64,000 nucleotides of DNA from an uncultured Corynebacterium sp. (GTDB lineage: Bacteria > Actinomycetota > Actinomycetes > Mycobacteriales > Mycobacteriaceae). Where the stretch lies: positions 32,601 through 96,600 of the forward strand of contig CALUBS010000005.1 in assembly GCA_943914355.1 (NCBI GenBank), in the 5' to 3' direction. The notes beneath the pieces were generated by a model. It saw only the letters and a program-made list of their open reading frames with translations. It did no database searches and was not told the DNA's origin. The stretch's first letter is position 1. Each line of letters starts with the position of its first letter. Both the position numbers and the translations under genes were made by a program. Positions 51,450-60,656 of this stretch are shown here, in pieces.

Positions 51450-52514
51450 GTGAATTCTCCTGCTAGCCGTCGCGTCCGCACCATCGCCTGGGGTGCCATC
51501 CCCGTTGTGCTTACCGGTGCGTTGGTATCGCTTGACCATATCCCGGGCACCGATGTCTCGCTGACCGTTCCTTATGCCGCCGAAGGCCCTGGCCCTACCG
51601 TGGATACGCTGGGCGAGGTTGATGACACCCAAGTTGTTGATGTGCAGGCGCCGAAGACCTATGAGCCCAGTGGTCACCTCAATATGACCACTGTGTCCGT
51701 GCGCACCAATATGACCTTGGCGCAGGCGTTGGGGCGCTGGGCGCTTACCGATGACACCCTGGTGCCCATCGATACCGTCATTCCGCAAAACATGACCGAT
51801 GAAGAGGTCCAAGAATCCAATAAGCAGGCCTTTACCCAATCGGAGTCCGCTGCCACCATCGCGGCGATGGACTATTTGCACCTGCCGGTCAAAATCACCG
51901 TAGCCGAGGTCATCGAGAACGGCGCCGCCGCGGAGCACCTTAAAAAGGACGATGTCATCACCGCCGTCGATGGCACCGAGGTCACCGAGCCGAGCGAGGT
52001 CCAAGACATCATCAAGGGCAAAAGCCCCGGCGATAAGGTGAAAGTCAGCGTGACGCGCGGGGATAAAGAGCTCAGCGAAGAAATTGAATTGGGCGAAAAC
52101 CCGCACGATAAGGGCAAGGCGTTGCTGGGAGTAGCCATGCTATCGCAGCCCAAGGACGATATCTCGGTGAACTACAACCTGCAGGATATCGGCGGGCCGT
52201 CAGCGGGCATGATGTTTACCCTGGCGGTCATCGACAAGCTCAGCGATGAAGACTTAACCGGTGGCACCTTCGTAGCCGGCACCGGTACCATTCAGGCCGA
52301 TAGCAAGGTCGGGCCGATTGGTGGCATCGAGCATAAAATCGCCGCCGCGCACGACGCTGGCGCCGAGCTCTTCTTGGCGCCCAAGGACAACTGTTCTGCA
52401 GCGGCCGACAGCGACCACGGCGATATGACCATTGCGCAGGTAGAAAACCTCGACGATGCCGTGGCGGCTATGAAGGACTTTGCAGCGGGCAAAGACGTCA
52501 AGGAATGCAGCTAA
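51450..52514 (+). CDS. YlbL-type membrane PDZ/Lon-like (S16) protease
   Basis: A 354-aa protein (Rv3194c type). It has an N-terminal signal anchor (about residues 10-28, TIAWGAIPVVLTGALVSL), a PDZ domain (ENGAAAEHLKKDDVITAVDGTEV) and a Lon-type catalytic domain. The Ser is in GGPSAGMMFTLAV and the Lys in GGIEHKIAAAHDAGA, forming the Ser-Lys dyad. GTG 51450 lies 8 nt after TAGGCT (51436-51441), suggesting leaderless translation. ATG 51393 and GTG 51378 are in frame but precede the anchor with unlikely sequence. It is divergent from the DUF2342 gene. Confidence 0.88.
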   Translation: MNSPASRRVRTIAWGAIPVVLTGALVSLDHIPGTDVSLTVPYAAEGPGPTVDTLGEVDDTQVVDVQAPKTYEPSGHLNMTTVSVRTNMTLAQALGRWALTDDTLVPIDTVIPQNMTDEEVQESNKQAFTQSESAATIAAMDYLHLPVKITVAEVIENGAAAEHLKKDDVITAVDGTEVTEPSEVQDIIKGKSPGDKVKVSVTRGDKELSEEIELGENPHDKGKALLGVAMLSQPKDDISVNYNLQDIGGPSAGMMFTLAVIDKLSDEDLTGGTFVAGTGTIQADSKVGPIGGIEHKIAAAHDAGAELFLAPKDNCSAAADSDHGDMTIAQVENLDDAVAAMKDFAAGKDVKECS

Positions 52515-52536
52515 TAAAACCTAATAAGGCCGAGGC

Positions 52537-53193
52537 CTAGTCCTTTACTAGGCCCAATTCCTTGATCTTTTCCTCCGGGTCCACTTGGTCAGAAGAAATC
52601 ATCTGTTGCATGACCAAGCCTTCCTTATTATCCACCACGGTGATAACCGCGGTGGTGCCCAACGTAGACCAGCCGACGACGCGATCGCCATCGTCCTCGA
52701 TGGCATGGGAGCTGCGCAACTCCGTAAGGACTTGGGTGGTCTGGGAGGCCTTGGAGTGGGACTTAAAGAATTGGAATTGCCCCACCTTAGGGCCGGAGCA
52801 ATTGTAGGAAGAATCCCCGCCGGTGGAATCGCAGCGCTCAAACTGGGCGAATAGGTCCTTGGGCGCCAGCGACTTATAAACGTCATAGACCTTGGCCACC
52901 GACTTATCCAGCTCACTGCTAGCGCTCGGCTCGCGGGTGGTGCTTTCTTCGGAAGCCTCGTCCTCATCCTTGGCTGCTGATTCTGACTCCGTGGAGGATT
53001 CGGTGCTCGATGCCGCGGACTCCTCGTCGTTCTCAGAGGCTGTGGTGGTGGCCACAGAGGTGGTCTCTACGGGGGCATCGTCAGGCGCATCAGCACCGGA
53101 GGAACAACTTGCCGCAGCCACGCTGAGCCCTAGTAACGCCGCCGCGGTAGCGGTGCGGGCAGAAGAACGGCGGGAGAAGGAAAGGCGTCGCAC
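52537..53193 (-). CDS. Putative lipoprotein, Ser/Glu-rich linker
   Basis: A 218-aa protein with a signal peptide and lipobox VAAASC near residue 29, then about 70 residues of Ser/Thr/Glu/Ala linker and a C-terminal globular domain with two Cys (FERCDSTGGDSSYNCSG). It is not recognised beyond being a surface lipoprotein. GTG 53193 is preceded by AAGGAG with 9 nt spacing and gives a normal signal peptide. The longer start at 53229 would bury it. Confidence 0.7.
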   Translation of the reverse strand: MRRLSFSRRSSARTATAAALLGLSVAAASCSSGADAPDDAPVETTSVATTTASENDEESAASSTESSTESESAAKDEDEASEESTTREPSASSELDKSVAKVYDVYKSLAPKDLFAQFERCDSTGGDSSYNCSGPKVGQFQFFKSHSKASQTTQVLTELRSSHAIEDDGDRVVGWSTLGTTAVITVVDNKEGLVMQQMISSDQVDPEEKIKELGLVKD

Positions 53194-53229
53194 TGTATAG
53201 AACTCCTTGGTTGCGGGCTTAATTGCCAC

Positions 53230-53772
53230 TTAGTCTAGTTCATCCGGATCCTGGTTGAGGCCATAGCGCAAAGCGGCGATCACGCCAGGGACCACCTGCG
53301 GGCCGCCGCGGAGCTGAATATCGTCCTCAGCAAAGGGACCTGCTGCCTCTAGCTCTTCTTCGGTGGGCCGCAGCTGCAGCAAGGTGGTCTCAATTCCTTC
53401 CTCGCGCAGGGCACCCGAATACAGGCGCGCCGGGCGAGGGGAGGGGTCCTCGCTGGAGGTATCCCGGAATTTGATCTCCTGGGCCAAGATGGCGCCTGCG
53501 ACCTCGCGCGGCCAGGCCAAGCGGGAGACGTAATCAGCCAATTCCTCGGAGCCTGGCTCGATGTTTTCCGGGACATTGTCTTGGACGATAAGGGTCAGCG
53601 GGGACGCGGTTTCCTCATCCATGGCCGCTAGCTGGTCCGCCACCAGATGGGTGGGAACAAGGGCGAAGATGGTGGGGCGGGCGTCCCAGCCTTCAGCGTG
53701 GACGAAATCCACGGCCTCCGTCATAGCGCGGTTTAAAGCTGGCTGTGATAATTCGGGGGAACTCATAGGCAT
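53230..53772 (-). CDS. PPA1309 family protein
   Basis: A 180-aa cytosolic actinobacterial protein of unknown function. It contains ARPTIFALVPTHLVADQLAA, RLAWPREVAGAILAQEI and GPQVVPGVIAALRYGL, the recognisable PPA1309/Rv3192-like pattern. The start is at 53772 or 53766 (MPM or M). It is followed by the lipoprotein gene on the same strand, and is divergent from the UPF0182 gene. Confidence 0.8.
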   Translation of the reverse strand: MPMSSPELSQPALNRAMTEAVDFVHAEGWDARPTIFALVPTHLVADQLAAMDEETASPLTLIVQDNVPENIEPGSEELADYVSRLAWPREVAGAILAQEIKFRDTSSEDPSPRPARLYSGALREEGIETTLLQLRPTEEELEAAGPFAEDDIQLRGGPQVVPGVIAALRYGLNQDPDELD

Positions 53773-53856
53773 CCTTATTCGTTATCTGGGTATTGATTCC
53801 TTAAACTGGGAAAAGTCTACATGTTTAATATTCGCACTATTTGATTGGAGCTGGCG

Positions 53857-56800
53857 TTGTCCCTAGGGTCATCCACACCAGCCGCCCCATTGAAGCGGCC
53901 TCCTAAGGTCGCGGCAATTATTGCGGCCATCATTGCCGTCCTCTTATTCTTCGGCCCCATGCTCGTGGGCATGTACACGGATTGGAGGTGGTTTGGCTCC
54001 ATTGATTACCGCAGCGTATTTACCACTGCGATTATTGCGCGCATAGTCCTCTTTATCATCTTCGGACTCGTTGCAGCCGCAGTGGTGTGGGCAGCCGGGT
54101 TCTTTGCTTGGCGCGGACGCCCTGATTCCCTGGATGTGGGGGATCTGAATTCGCCGGTCTATCAGTACCGCCAGTCCATTGAGAAATCCATGGGCGTGCT
54201 TTTCAAGGTCATCCCGGCCATCGTGGGTATCATCGCAGGCTTTATTGGCCAATCCCACTGGCGCGATGTGATGCTATTCCTCAACGGCCAGGACTTTGGC
54301 GTGCAGGACCCCCAATTCCACCACGACTTGGGCTTTTATGCCTTCAGCCTGCCCGTGCTGCAGATTGTGGTCAGCACCTTGTCCATCCTGCTCGTGCTCG
54401 CCTTCCTCATTGCTCTGTTCGGCCACTACATCTTGGGTGGAATCCGCATTGGCAATAAGGCTGCGGGAGTGCGCGGCTCTATCTCCCGCTCGGCGCGCCT
54501 GCAGCTGGCCATTACAGCCGGGCTGTGGATGGTGGCCCAGGTCGCCGGCTACTGGCTGGAGCGCTACGGGCTGCTGTATTCCGAGCACGACCTGTTTACC
54601 GGTGGTTCCTACACGGATATCCACGCCTACCTGCCCGCCAAGATCATCTTGATGATTATCGGCGTCTTCGTCGCCATTGCGCTCTTTATGGCCATCGTCA
54701 TTAAGGACCTGCGCATTCCTGGCCTCGCCGTCGTGCTCATGCTCGCGTCCTCCCTGATCATCGGCCAGGCATGGCCGCTGCTGATGGAGCGTTTCTCGGT
54801 CCAGCCAAACCGCCAGGCCAAGGAAAACGAGTCCATCGCCCGCAATATCGAGGCCACGCGGTATGCCTATGGGCTTACCGATGACCACGTGGACTACAAG
54901 GAAAACTGGGGCGGCGATGACGTATCGGATGACAAGGTTGCCTCCGATAACGCCACCATCAATAACCTGCGCCTGCTGGATCCAGAGATTTTGTCGCCGA
55001 CGTTTACCCAGATGCAGCAGCTGAAGAACTTCTACGGATTCCCAGAAACGCTGTCTATGGACCGCTACGAAATCGACGGCAAGATGCGCGACTTCGTCGT
55101 TGCGGCCCGCGAGCTGGACCCGAACGAGCTGCGCGAAAACCAGTCCGACTGGATTAACCGCCACACCGTATATACCCACGGCAATGGCTTCGTAGCCGCG
55201 CAGGCTAATACCGTCGATGAGGTTGCCCGCGATGCCGGTTCCGCCCGCGGTGGTTACCCCATCTTCACCGTTTCTGACTTGCAGACCCAGGCCGGCGAGT
55301 CTGAGGGCGAGGGCGAGACCCAAGACGCTGAGAAGTCCTTGGGCATCAAGGTAGACCAGCCCCGCATTTACTACGGCCCGGTCATCGCAGGCGCTGCTGA
55401 TAACTTGGACTACGCCATTACCGGTACCACCGGCGAGAATCCAGTGGAGTACGACACCGATAGCACCAACTACACCTATGACGGTGACGGTGGCGTTGAG
55501 ATTGGCAATCTCTTTGACCGCACCATGTATGCCGCTAAGTACCGCGAGCTGAACTTCCTGCTTTCGGATCGCGTGGGCAGCGAATCCAAGCTGCTCTATG
55601 ACCGCGACCCCCGCGAGCGCGTGGAGAAGGTGGCCCCATGGTTGACCACCGATTCCGCTACCTACCCGGCCGTTATTGACGGCCACCTGAAGTGGATCGT
55701 TGATGGCTACACCACCCTGGACTCCCTGCCATACTCGCAGCGCGCTTCGCTTTCCGATGCCACCCAGGACGCCCTCAACCCCGATGGCACCACCCAGCGC
55801 TTGGTTAATGACCAGGTGGGCTATATCCGCAACTCCGTGAAGGCGACCGTGGATGCCTATGACGGCAGCGTGGACCTCTACGAGTTTGACAAGGAAGACC
55901 CCGTGCTCAAGGCATGGGAAGGTGTCTTCCCGGATGTGGTGAAGCCGGAATCGGAGATCTCCGATGAGCTGCGCGAGCACTTCCGCTACCCGGAGGATAT
56001 GTTCAAGGTGCAGCGTGACCTCTTGGCCCGCTACCACGTTGATGATCCGAACGTCTTCTTCAATAACGACGCCTTCTGGTCCGTACCGAATGACCCGACC
56101 GCTGAGGAATCCCGCGACCTGAACCAGCCGCCGTACTACGTGATGGCTGCTGATCCAGAGACCGGCGAGCCGAGCTTCCAGCTGACTACCTCGTACCGTG
56201 GCTTGAACCGTGAGTTCCTGTCCGCACACATGGCGGTATCTTCTGATCCGGATACCTACGGCGATATCACCGTGCGCGTACTGCCAACCAATACGCAGAC
56301 CCAGGGTCCGAAGCAGGCGCAGGACGCCATGATGTCTTCTGACCAGGTTGCCCGCGACCGCACCCTGTGGGAGGGCACCAACGACCTGCACAACGGTAAC
56401 CTGCTGGCCTTGCCGGTCGGTGGCGGCGAGATCCTCTACCTCGAACCGATTTACTCGCAGCGCAAGGATCAGGCCTCCGCCTTCCCGAAGCTGCTGCGCG
56501 TGCTCGTGTCCTACAAGGGCCGCGTGGGCTACGCACCGACTATCGGTGATGCCCTTGAGCAGGTGGGAATCGACGCTAAGTCCGCCCAGGACATCGAAGA
56601 GATTGAGGGCGATTCCGGCGACGACGATGCCGACAAAGACAGCTCTTCTGCGGATAAGAAGGACGAGAAGAAGGAGTCTTCTGAGGAATCGACTCCGGCT
56701 TCGGCCCCTCGCTCCTCCGATGAAGCAGGCGCTATCGATGACATCAACAAGGCTCTGAAGGGCCTAGAGGATGCCCGCGACGGTTCCTTCGAAGAGTACG

Positions 56801-56859
56801 GCCGCGCCCTAGATGAGTTGGATAAGGCCGTCGAGTCCTACCAGAAGTCCGAAGGCTAA
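53857..56859 (+). CDS. UPF0182 family large membrane protein
   Basis: A 1000-aa protein with about seven transmembrane helices in the first 320 residues, starting VAAIIAAIIAVLLFFGPMLVG. A large extracytoplasmic domain follows (NFYGFPETLSMDRYEIDGK, TDSATYPAVIDGHLKWIVDGY, PPYYVMAADPETGEPSFQLTT). It ends in an acidic Ser/Asp/Lys-rich tail and a short coiled coil. It is the actinobacterial UPF0182/Rv3193c family, of unknown function. TTG 53857 has GGAG 6 nt upstream; TTG 53845 is an alternative. Confidence 0.88.
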   Translation: MSLGSSTPAAPLKRPPKVAAIIAAIIAVLLFFGPMLVGMYTDWRWFGSIDYRSVFTTAIIARIVLFIIFGLVAAAVVWAAGFFAWRGRPDSLDVGDLNSPVYQYRQSIEKSMGVLFKVIPAIVGIIAGFIGQSHWRDVMLFLNGQDFGVQDPQFHHDLGFYAFSLPVLQIVVSTLSILLVLAFLIALFGHYILGGIRIGNKAAGVRGSISRSARLQLAITAGLWMVAQVAGYWLERYGLLYSEHDLFTGGSYTDIHAYLPAKIILMIIGVFVAIALFMAIVIKDLRIPGLAVVLMLASSLIIGQAWPLLMERFSVQPNRQAKENESIARNIEATRYAYGLTDDHVDYKENWGGDDVSDDKVASDNATINNLRLLDPEILSPTFTQMQQLKNFYGFPETLSMDRYEIDGKMRDFVVAARELDPNELRENQSDWINRHTVYTHGNGFVAAQANTVDEVARDAGSARGGYPIFTVSDLQTQAGESEGEGETQDAEKSLGIKVDQPRIYYGPVIAGAADNLDYAITGTTGENPVEYDTDSTNYTYDGDGGVEIGNLFDRTMYAAKYRELNFLLSDRVGSESKLLYDRDPRERVEKVAPWLTTDSATYPAVIDGHLKWIVDGYTTLDSLPYSQRASLSDATQDALNPDGTTQRLVNDQVGYIRNSVKATVDAYDGSVDLYEFDKEDPVLKAWEGVFPDVVKPESEISDELREHFRYPEDMFKVQRDLLARYHVDDPNVFFNNDAFWSVPNDPTAEESRDLNQPPYYVMAADPETGEPSFQLTTSYRGLNREFLSAHMAVSSDPDTYGDITVRVLPTNTQTQGPKQAQDAMMSSDQVARDRTLWEGTNDLHNGNLLALPVGGGEILYLEPIYSQRKDQASAFPKLLRVLVSYKGRVGYAPTIGDALEQVGIDAKSAQDIEEIEGDSGDDDADKDSSSADKKDEKKESSEESTPASAPRSSDEAGAIDDINKALKGLEDARDGSFEEYGRALDELDKAVESYQKSEG

Positions 56860-56894
56860 AACCTCCAACTTCTTACACTCGAAACTCAGGAAAT

Positions 56895-56933
56895 AAGGCA
56901 CCTACCCAGGGGATTTGGGTAGGTGCCTTCCTG
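56895..56933 (+). terminator. Strong terminator after UPF0182 gene
   Basis: Perfect 13-bp stem AAGGCACCTACCC (56895-56907) and GGGTAGGTGCCTT (56917-56929), with CCTGTCTG after it. Confidence 0.85.
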
Positions 56934-57021
56934 TCTGTATAGTTACAGAAGTCGCCGGGACAGAGCGAATACGTTAAGTATTACTGCACTGTTCAAGCGC
57001 AGATGATGGAAGTCATCTCGA

Positions 57022-57098
57022 CGCGGGGTGGAGCAGCTCGGTAGCTCGCTGGGCTCATAACCCAGAGGTCGTAGGTTCGAATCCTGCCCCCGCTACCA
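57022..57098 (+). tRNA. Initiator tRNA-fMet (CAU)
   Basis: A 77-nt cloverleaf with encoded CCA. The anticodon loop is CTCATAA, closed by three consecutive G-C pairs (GGG/CCC). Position 1 (C) does not pair with position 72 (T). Both are initiator hallmarks. The T-arm is GTAGG-TTCGAAT-CCTGC. Confidence 0.95.
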
Positions 57099-57106
57099 AC
57101 TTCCGA

Positions 57107-57143
57107 GCCCTGACCAGATTAATTTCTGGCCAGGGCCTTTATT
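57107..57143 (+). terminator. Terminator after tRNA-fMet
   Basis: GCCCTG-A-CCAGA (57107-57118) pairs with TCTGG-C-CAGGGC (57125-57136) with one internal mismatch, followed by CTTTATTT. Confidence 0.85.
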
Positions 57144-57756
57144 TATGCCTTGTGGAGCTGAATGCGGGTTAAGTAGCAAAATGTGTGTCTGGTTGGCGTG
57201 TCGTCGGCTGGGCACCTTTTGTCATTTAACGGGTACTTTTCTGATTCCAATGGAGTGTGAGTATTCGGTTGGGAAACCGTTGCCAGAGAAGGCTGGGGGA
57301 CCGAGGGCGGGTCTGCGGATTCCTCAGAAGCTACCGAAACTGCATCAGCCGTTTCGGCGGGGTACAGGTACATGTGGGGCCGATGCATATGATTTGGATC
57401 TCGCGGCTGGATTTAGGAATTAAAATGAGAACCAAAGTGGGGTAAATTCCTGCCAGAAACTTCCAAGTTTCGATATTGCAGTCTCCATTAGTAATAGATC
57501 GCACTTATATCGAAAATAAATTATTTATTCTGGACTTTCGCGAGAAGTGCGAGTGAAAATACTAATGGATTGAGATAAAAGTGTGAAAATATGCATCCGC
57601 TGGGCGGGTTCGCTATAGTTATAGCCGTAAACATGGTCGCCGATGGGTGCTATCTATAAATTGTGTATATCGATGTCAATGACACTTTCAATACGAGGAG
57701 TTATCTATCGGACGGCTAGAAAAGAAACTCATTTTTGATTGAAAGGGAACGCAAAT
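57144..57756. other. AT-richer gene-free stretch after tRNA
   Basis: About 610 bp with no convincing gene. The last 330 bp are clearly AT-rich compared with the core genome. It carries a perfect inverted repeat, GCTATA-GT-TATAGC, at 57612-57625, 131 bp before the SGNH hydrolase start. This could be an operator or an overlapping -10. Confidence 0.5.
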
Positions 57757-58596
57757 ATGCGCCTTGTGAGCAAATACATTGCTGCAGCTTGCGGAGCAGT
57801 CATGCTCGCTACTGGTCTCTCCGGTGTCGCGTCAGCAGCACCGTCCGGTAATCTCGTCACTCTCGGTGACTCCTACTCCGCTAACCCTGACCAAGTCCGA
57901 AATACCTTCCGTGGGGTTCCTGGCGCAACCGATAACTACCCCCAACGCGAGGGGTGCCTTCAGGCGCCTAATAACTGGCCGCGGAAGCTTGCCGCAAAGA
58001 CGAATCGACCACTGGCTGATTGGTCCTGCACCGCTCAGACGTCCAATACCATGAATCAACGCTTGGACCGGGCTATTGACAATGGCGACATCCGCAATGA
58101 CTCCACCGTCGTCATCGCTGTAGGAATGAATGACTACGGTCCATTTAACTTCGATGTGTTGAAGAGCTCTCCGGATGTCCCGAAAAACGTCCACGACAAC
58201 TATGTGAACCGTTTGCGGGAAGCTGGCGATAAGATTCACCGCGCAGCACCGGGAGCAAAGATCGTTGTATCGGGCGCACTACCTACCGTGGATCGTGAAC
58301 ACGCAACGCTCTGCGCGGTCAATGTGATCCCGAACCGCCCGGGCGGTATTTACGTCCCAATCCTGCGGGATGTCGAAAATTGGAACCGTGATAACCAAAT
58401 TGAGGCAGCTAATTCAATTGGGGCAACCTACGTTGACATGATTGATGGCGCTCGCGGCCATGATACGTGTGCTCCAGATGCCGAGCGTTGGGTCGCTGGC
58501 TTGATTGATACCACGACACCGAACTACAACATGAGTATTCATCCGTCGGATGCAGGCTCCGAGTACATGGCTAACACTCTTTTGGCTCACGTATAA
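57757..58596 (+). CDS. Secreted SGNH/GDSL-family hydrolase
   Basis: A 279-aa exported esterase/lipase-like enzyme. A Sec signal peptide occupies about residues 1-28 (cleavage after GVASA-A). Block I is LVTLGDSYSANP with the nucleophile Ser, block III is VIAVGMNDYG with Asn, and block V is SIHPSDAGSEYM with His. There are several paired Cys for disulfides. The GAAAGGG Shine-Dalgarno precedes ATG 57757. The substrate is unknown; host or envelope lipids and esters are plausible for a secreted corynebacterial enzyme. It stands alone between AT-rich sequence and two terminators. Confidence 0.85.
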   Translation: MRLVSKYIAAACGAVMLATGLSGVASAAPSGNLVTLGDSYSANPDQVRNTFRGVPGATDNYPQREGCLQAPNNWPRKLAAKTNRPLADWSCTAQTSNTMNQRLDRAIDNGDIRNDSTVVIAVGMNDYGPFNFDVLKSSPDVPKNVHDNYVNRLREAGDKIHRAAPGAKIVVSGALPTVDREHATLCAVNVIPNRPGGIYVPILRDVENWNRDNQIEAANSIGATYVDMIDGARGHDTCAPDAERWVAGLIDTTTPNYNMSIHPSDAGSEYMANTLLAHV

Positions 58597-58613
58597 GTAT
58601 TCGAAGCTCCTTT

Positions 58614-58657
58614 AATTGGAGGCAGTGGTTTCCAACACTGTTCCTGCCTCCAATTTT
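58614..58657 (+). terminator. Terminator after SGNH hydrolase
   Basis: Perfect 12-bp stem AATTGGAGGCAG (58614-58625) and CTGCCTCCAATT (58644-58655), then TTC. Confidence 0.8.
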
Positions 58658-58659
58658 CA

Positions 58660-58698
58660 GACCTTCACCAGTGGAGAGCACGGGTGAAGGTCTTTTTA
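58660..58698 (+). terminator. Second, tandem terminator
   Basis: Perfect 10-bp stem GACCTTCACC (58660-58669) and GGTGAAGGTC (58683-58692), then TTTTTAT. With the preceding hairpin it isolates the hydrolase from the convergent iron operon. Confidence 0.9.
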
Positions 58699-58752
58699 TA
58701 TTTTCCATCTATTCCCGCCGCTAGTTTTAGGCGTGCGAAGGCTGTGGCGTAG

Positions 58753-59565
58753 CTAAGCATTAGCGCCGGAAGGGACAACGAGCGGGCCCCCTGTAATTGG
58801 ATCTTCAATAACCAAGGCTTTTAAATTGAATGCGGTGAGAAGTAATTGAGGAGAAATGATCTCCTTGGGAGCCCCAGTTGCAAGAATTTTTCCTTGGTTC
58901 ATTGCAATCAAATGGTCGCTATATCGAATAGCCAAGTTGAGGTCATGTAAAACCATAACGATGCTGCGCCCCAGTCTTGTTCGCAGTGAACGAATGAGCT
59001 CGAGAATTTCGATGGACGTCGCCAAATCTAAGTATGTTGTGGGCTCGTCGAGGAACATAATCTGTGTGTCTTGAGCTAGAACCATGGAAATCCACACTCG
59101 TTGGCGTTGGCCACCGGAAAGCTCATTAATGGAGCGTTCGGCGAATTGAAGGGAGCCGGTTTGGGTGAGCGCGGAATAAACTTCCTGCTCATCGGATGCT
59201 GACCACTGGCGCAGCCATGATTGATGTGGATGGCGCCCGCGAGCGACAAGATCGGATACAAGTAAACCCTCTGGCGCAATGGGGGCCTGTGGCAACACAC
59301 TAATTTTTGTAGCCACATCCTTTCGACGAAGCTCACTGATATTGCGCTCACCTAACAATACGGTGCCACTTTCTATGGGCAACAGCCTTGCGAGGCTGCG
59401 TAAGAGGGTCGATTTTCCGCACCCGTTGGGACCAACAATCGTAGTAACTTTGCCTTTCGGTAGCTCTACATCAATATTTTCAAGGATCGGAGTATTGCGC
59501 GCGTATCCCACAGTGAGGTTTGATGCCGTAATTGCTGTGCGCGAAGTGATTAATGGGTCAGACAT
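58753..59565 (-). CDS. Siderophore ABC transporter ATP-binding protein (FepC/FecE type)
   Basis: A 270-aa ATPase energising iron-siderophore import. Walker A is VGPNGCGKSTLLRSL, the signature is LSGGQRQRV, Walker B is IMFLDEPTTYLDL, and the H-loop is VMVLHDLNLA. It is the last gene of a three-gene minus-strand unit and shares its start region with the permease stop. DtxR control is inferred from the operator upstream of the operon. Confidence 0.93.
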   Translation of the reverse strand: MSDPLITSRTAITASNLTVGYARNTPILENIDVELPKGKVTTIVGPNGCGKSTLLRSLARLLPIESGTVLLGERNISELRRKDVATKISVLPQAPIAPEGLLVSDLVARGRHPHQSWLRQWSASDEQEVYSALTQTGSLQFAERSINELSGGQRQRVWISMVLAQDTQIMFLDEPTTYLDLATSIEILELIRSLRTRLGRSIVMVLHDLNLAIRYSDHLIAMNQGKILATGAPKEIISPQLLLTAFNLKALVIEDPITGGPLVVPSGANA

Positions 59566-60656
59566 TAAGCTGATTGAACCTTCCGATTTTGCTGAACGAG
59601 TAAATAGAGTAAAAACAGGCCCCCAATTATCGAAGTAACGATTCCAACAGGAAGCTCGATCCCCAACAGAGCATGAATGACGACGTCTGCACCGAGTAAA
59701 AGAATCGCTCCAGTAAAGGCGGAGGCTAGCAGCGGTGGTGTTGCGGTACGGCAGACACGAAGTGCTAATTGAGGAGCGACAAAGGCTACAAAGCCAATGG
59801 GGCCTGCTGCGGAGACCGCAACGGCAGTTAATGCTACGGCGAGTATGAGTACAGAGAATTGCACCGCATTGACACGAGAACCGAGTGCCTGTGCCATGTC
59901 TGGGCCGAGCGCCGTAGGCAGTAGTTGGTAACTAACCCATCCGAGCAATGGCGCAGACATTATTATTGCAATAGCTACTGGAAAAGTAGTCGTCCAATTT
60001 GCTCGTTCAAGTGAGCCAGTCAGCCAAAATTGAGCGATGGAGGCATCGTGCAACTGGGCACGAATCATGGCAAAGCTGATGTAACCAGACAACAGCGAGG
60101 TAATGATTATGCCCGAGAGCACGAGCCTGAATGGGTTTGCGGCTCCTTTCCAGGAAAGAATCCACACGACGACGCTTGTACTGACTGCTCCGATGAAAGC
60201 GGCCAATGGGACTCCGATGCCGGCCAACCAGCCTATGATGCCGGTACCCGAGCCGAAGACGATAACCGTAACCGCCATTGCTGAGGCGCCGGCGGTTATG
60301 CCTAAAATGTCAGGACTGGCGAGCGGATTTCTGGTTACCGATTGTGTTAAAGCTCCAGCGAGACCAAGAGCACAACCTACTGTAAGCGCAGTGAGAGCAC
60401 GCGGCATTCGCCATTCGAAGACTACTAGTTTCTCCAGTCGAGTGCCTTGGCCGCTGACAATAACTTCCAGTATTCGGCCGAAAGAGATCGGATAATCTCC
60501 CAGCATGATAGAAAAAGGCACAAGAAGTAGAGCCAGTATAGCCAGAATGAAAGTGGTAGATAATTGCCACGGGCGCCAAACAACTGAGAGTTCTAATAGT
60601 TTTGTGCCAATGCGGAAGGCAGGGCGGCCGGGGACGGAATTGCGGTCACTACTCAT
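59565..60656 (-). CDS. FecCD-family siderophore permease
   Basis: A 363-aa membrane protein with about ten helices. It contains LALAGALTQSVTRNPLASPDILGITAGASA and GPIGFVAFVAPQLALRVC, the conserved FecCD cytoplasmic-loop sequences. It starts at 60656, overlapping the preceding permease stop by 4 nt. It forms the heterodimeric channel with the next upstream permease. Confidence 0.92.
   Translation of the reverse strand: MSSDRNSVPGRPAFRIGTKLLELSVVWRPWQLSTTFILAILALLLVPFSIMLGDYPISFGRILEVIVSGQGTRLEKLVVFEWRMPRALTALTVGCALGLAGALTQSVTRNPLASPDILGITAGASAMAVTVIVFGSGTGIIGWLAGIGVPLAAFIGAVSTSVVVWILSWKGAANPFRLVLSGIIITSLLSGYISFAMIRAQLHDASIAQFWLTGSLERANWTTTFPVAIAIIMSAPLLGWVSYQLLPTALGPDMAQALGSRVNAVQFSVLILAVALTAVAVSAAGPIGFVAFVAPQLALRVCRTATPPLLASAFTGAILLLGADVVIHALLGIELPVGIVTSIIGGLFLLYLLVQQNRKVQSA

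Noticed and set aside
54274-56391. 705-codon open frame on the minus strand
   Set aside because: It is the antisense shadow of the UPF0182 gene, with implausible composition (Val/Gly/His-rich) and no ribosome site or family resemblance. The plus-strand frame has clear homology.
57143-57423. Short frames on both strands just after tRNA-fMet
   Set aside because: No ribosome site, no conserved motif, and they overlap each other; treated as non-coding.
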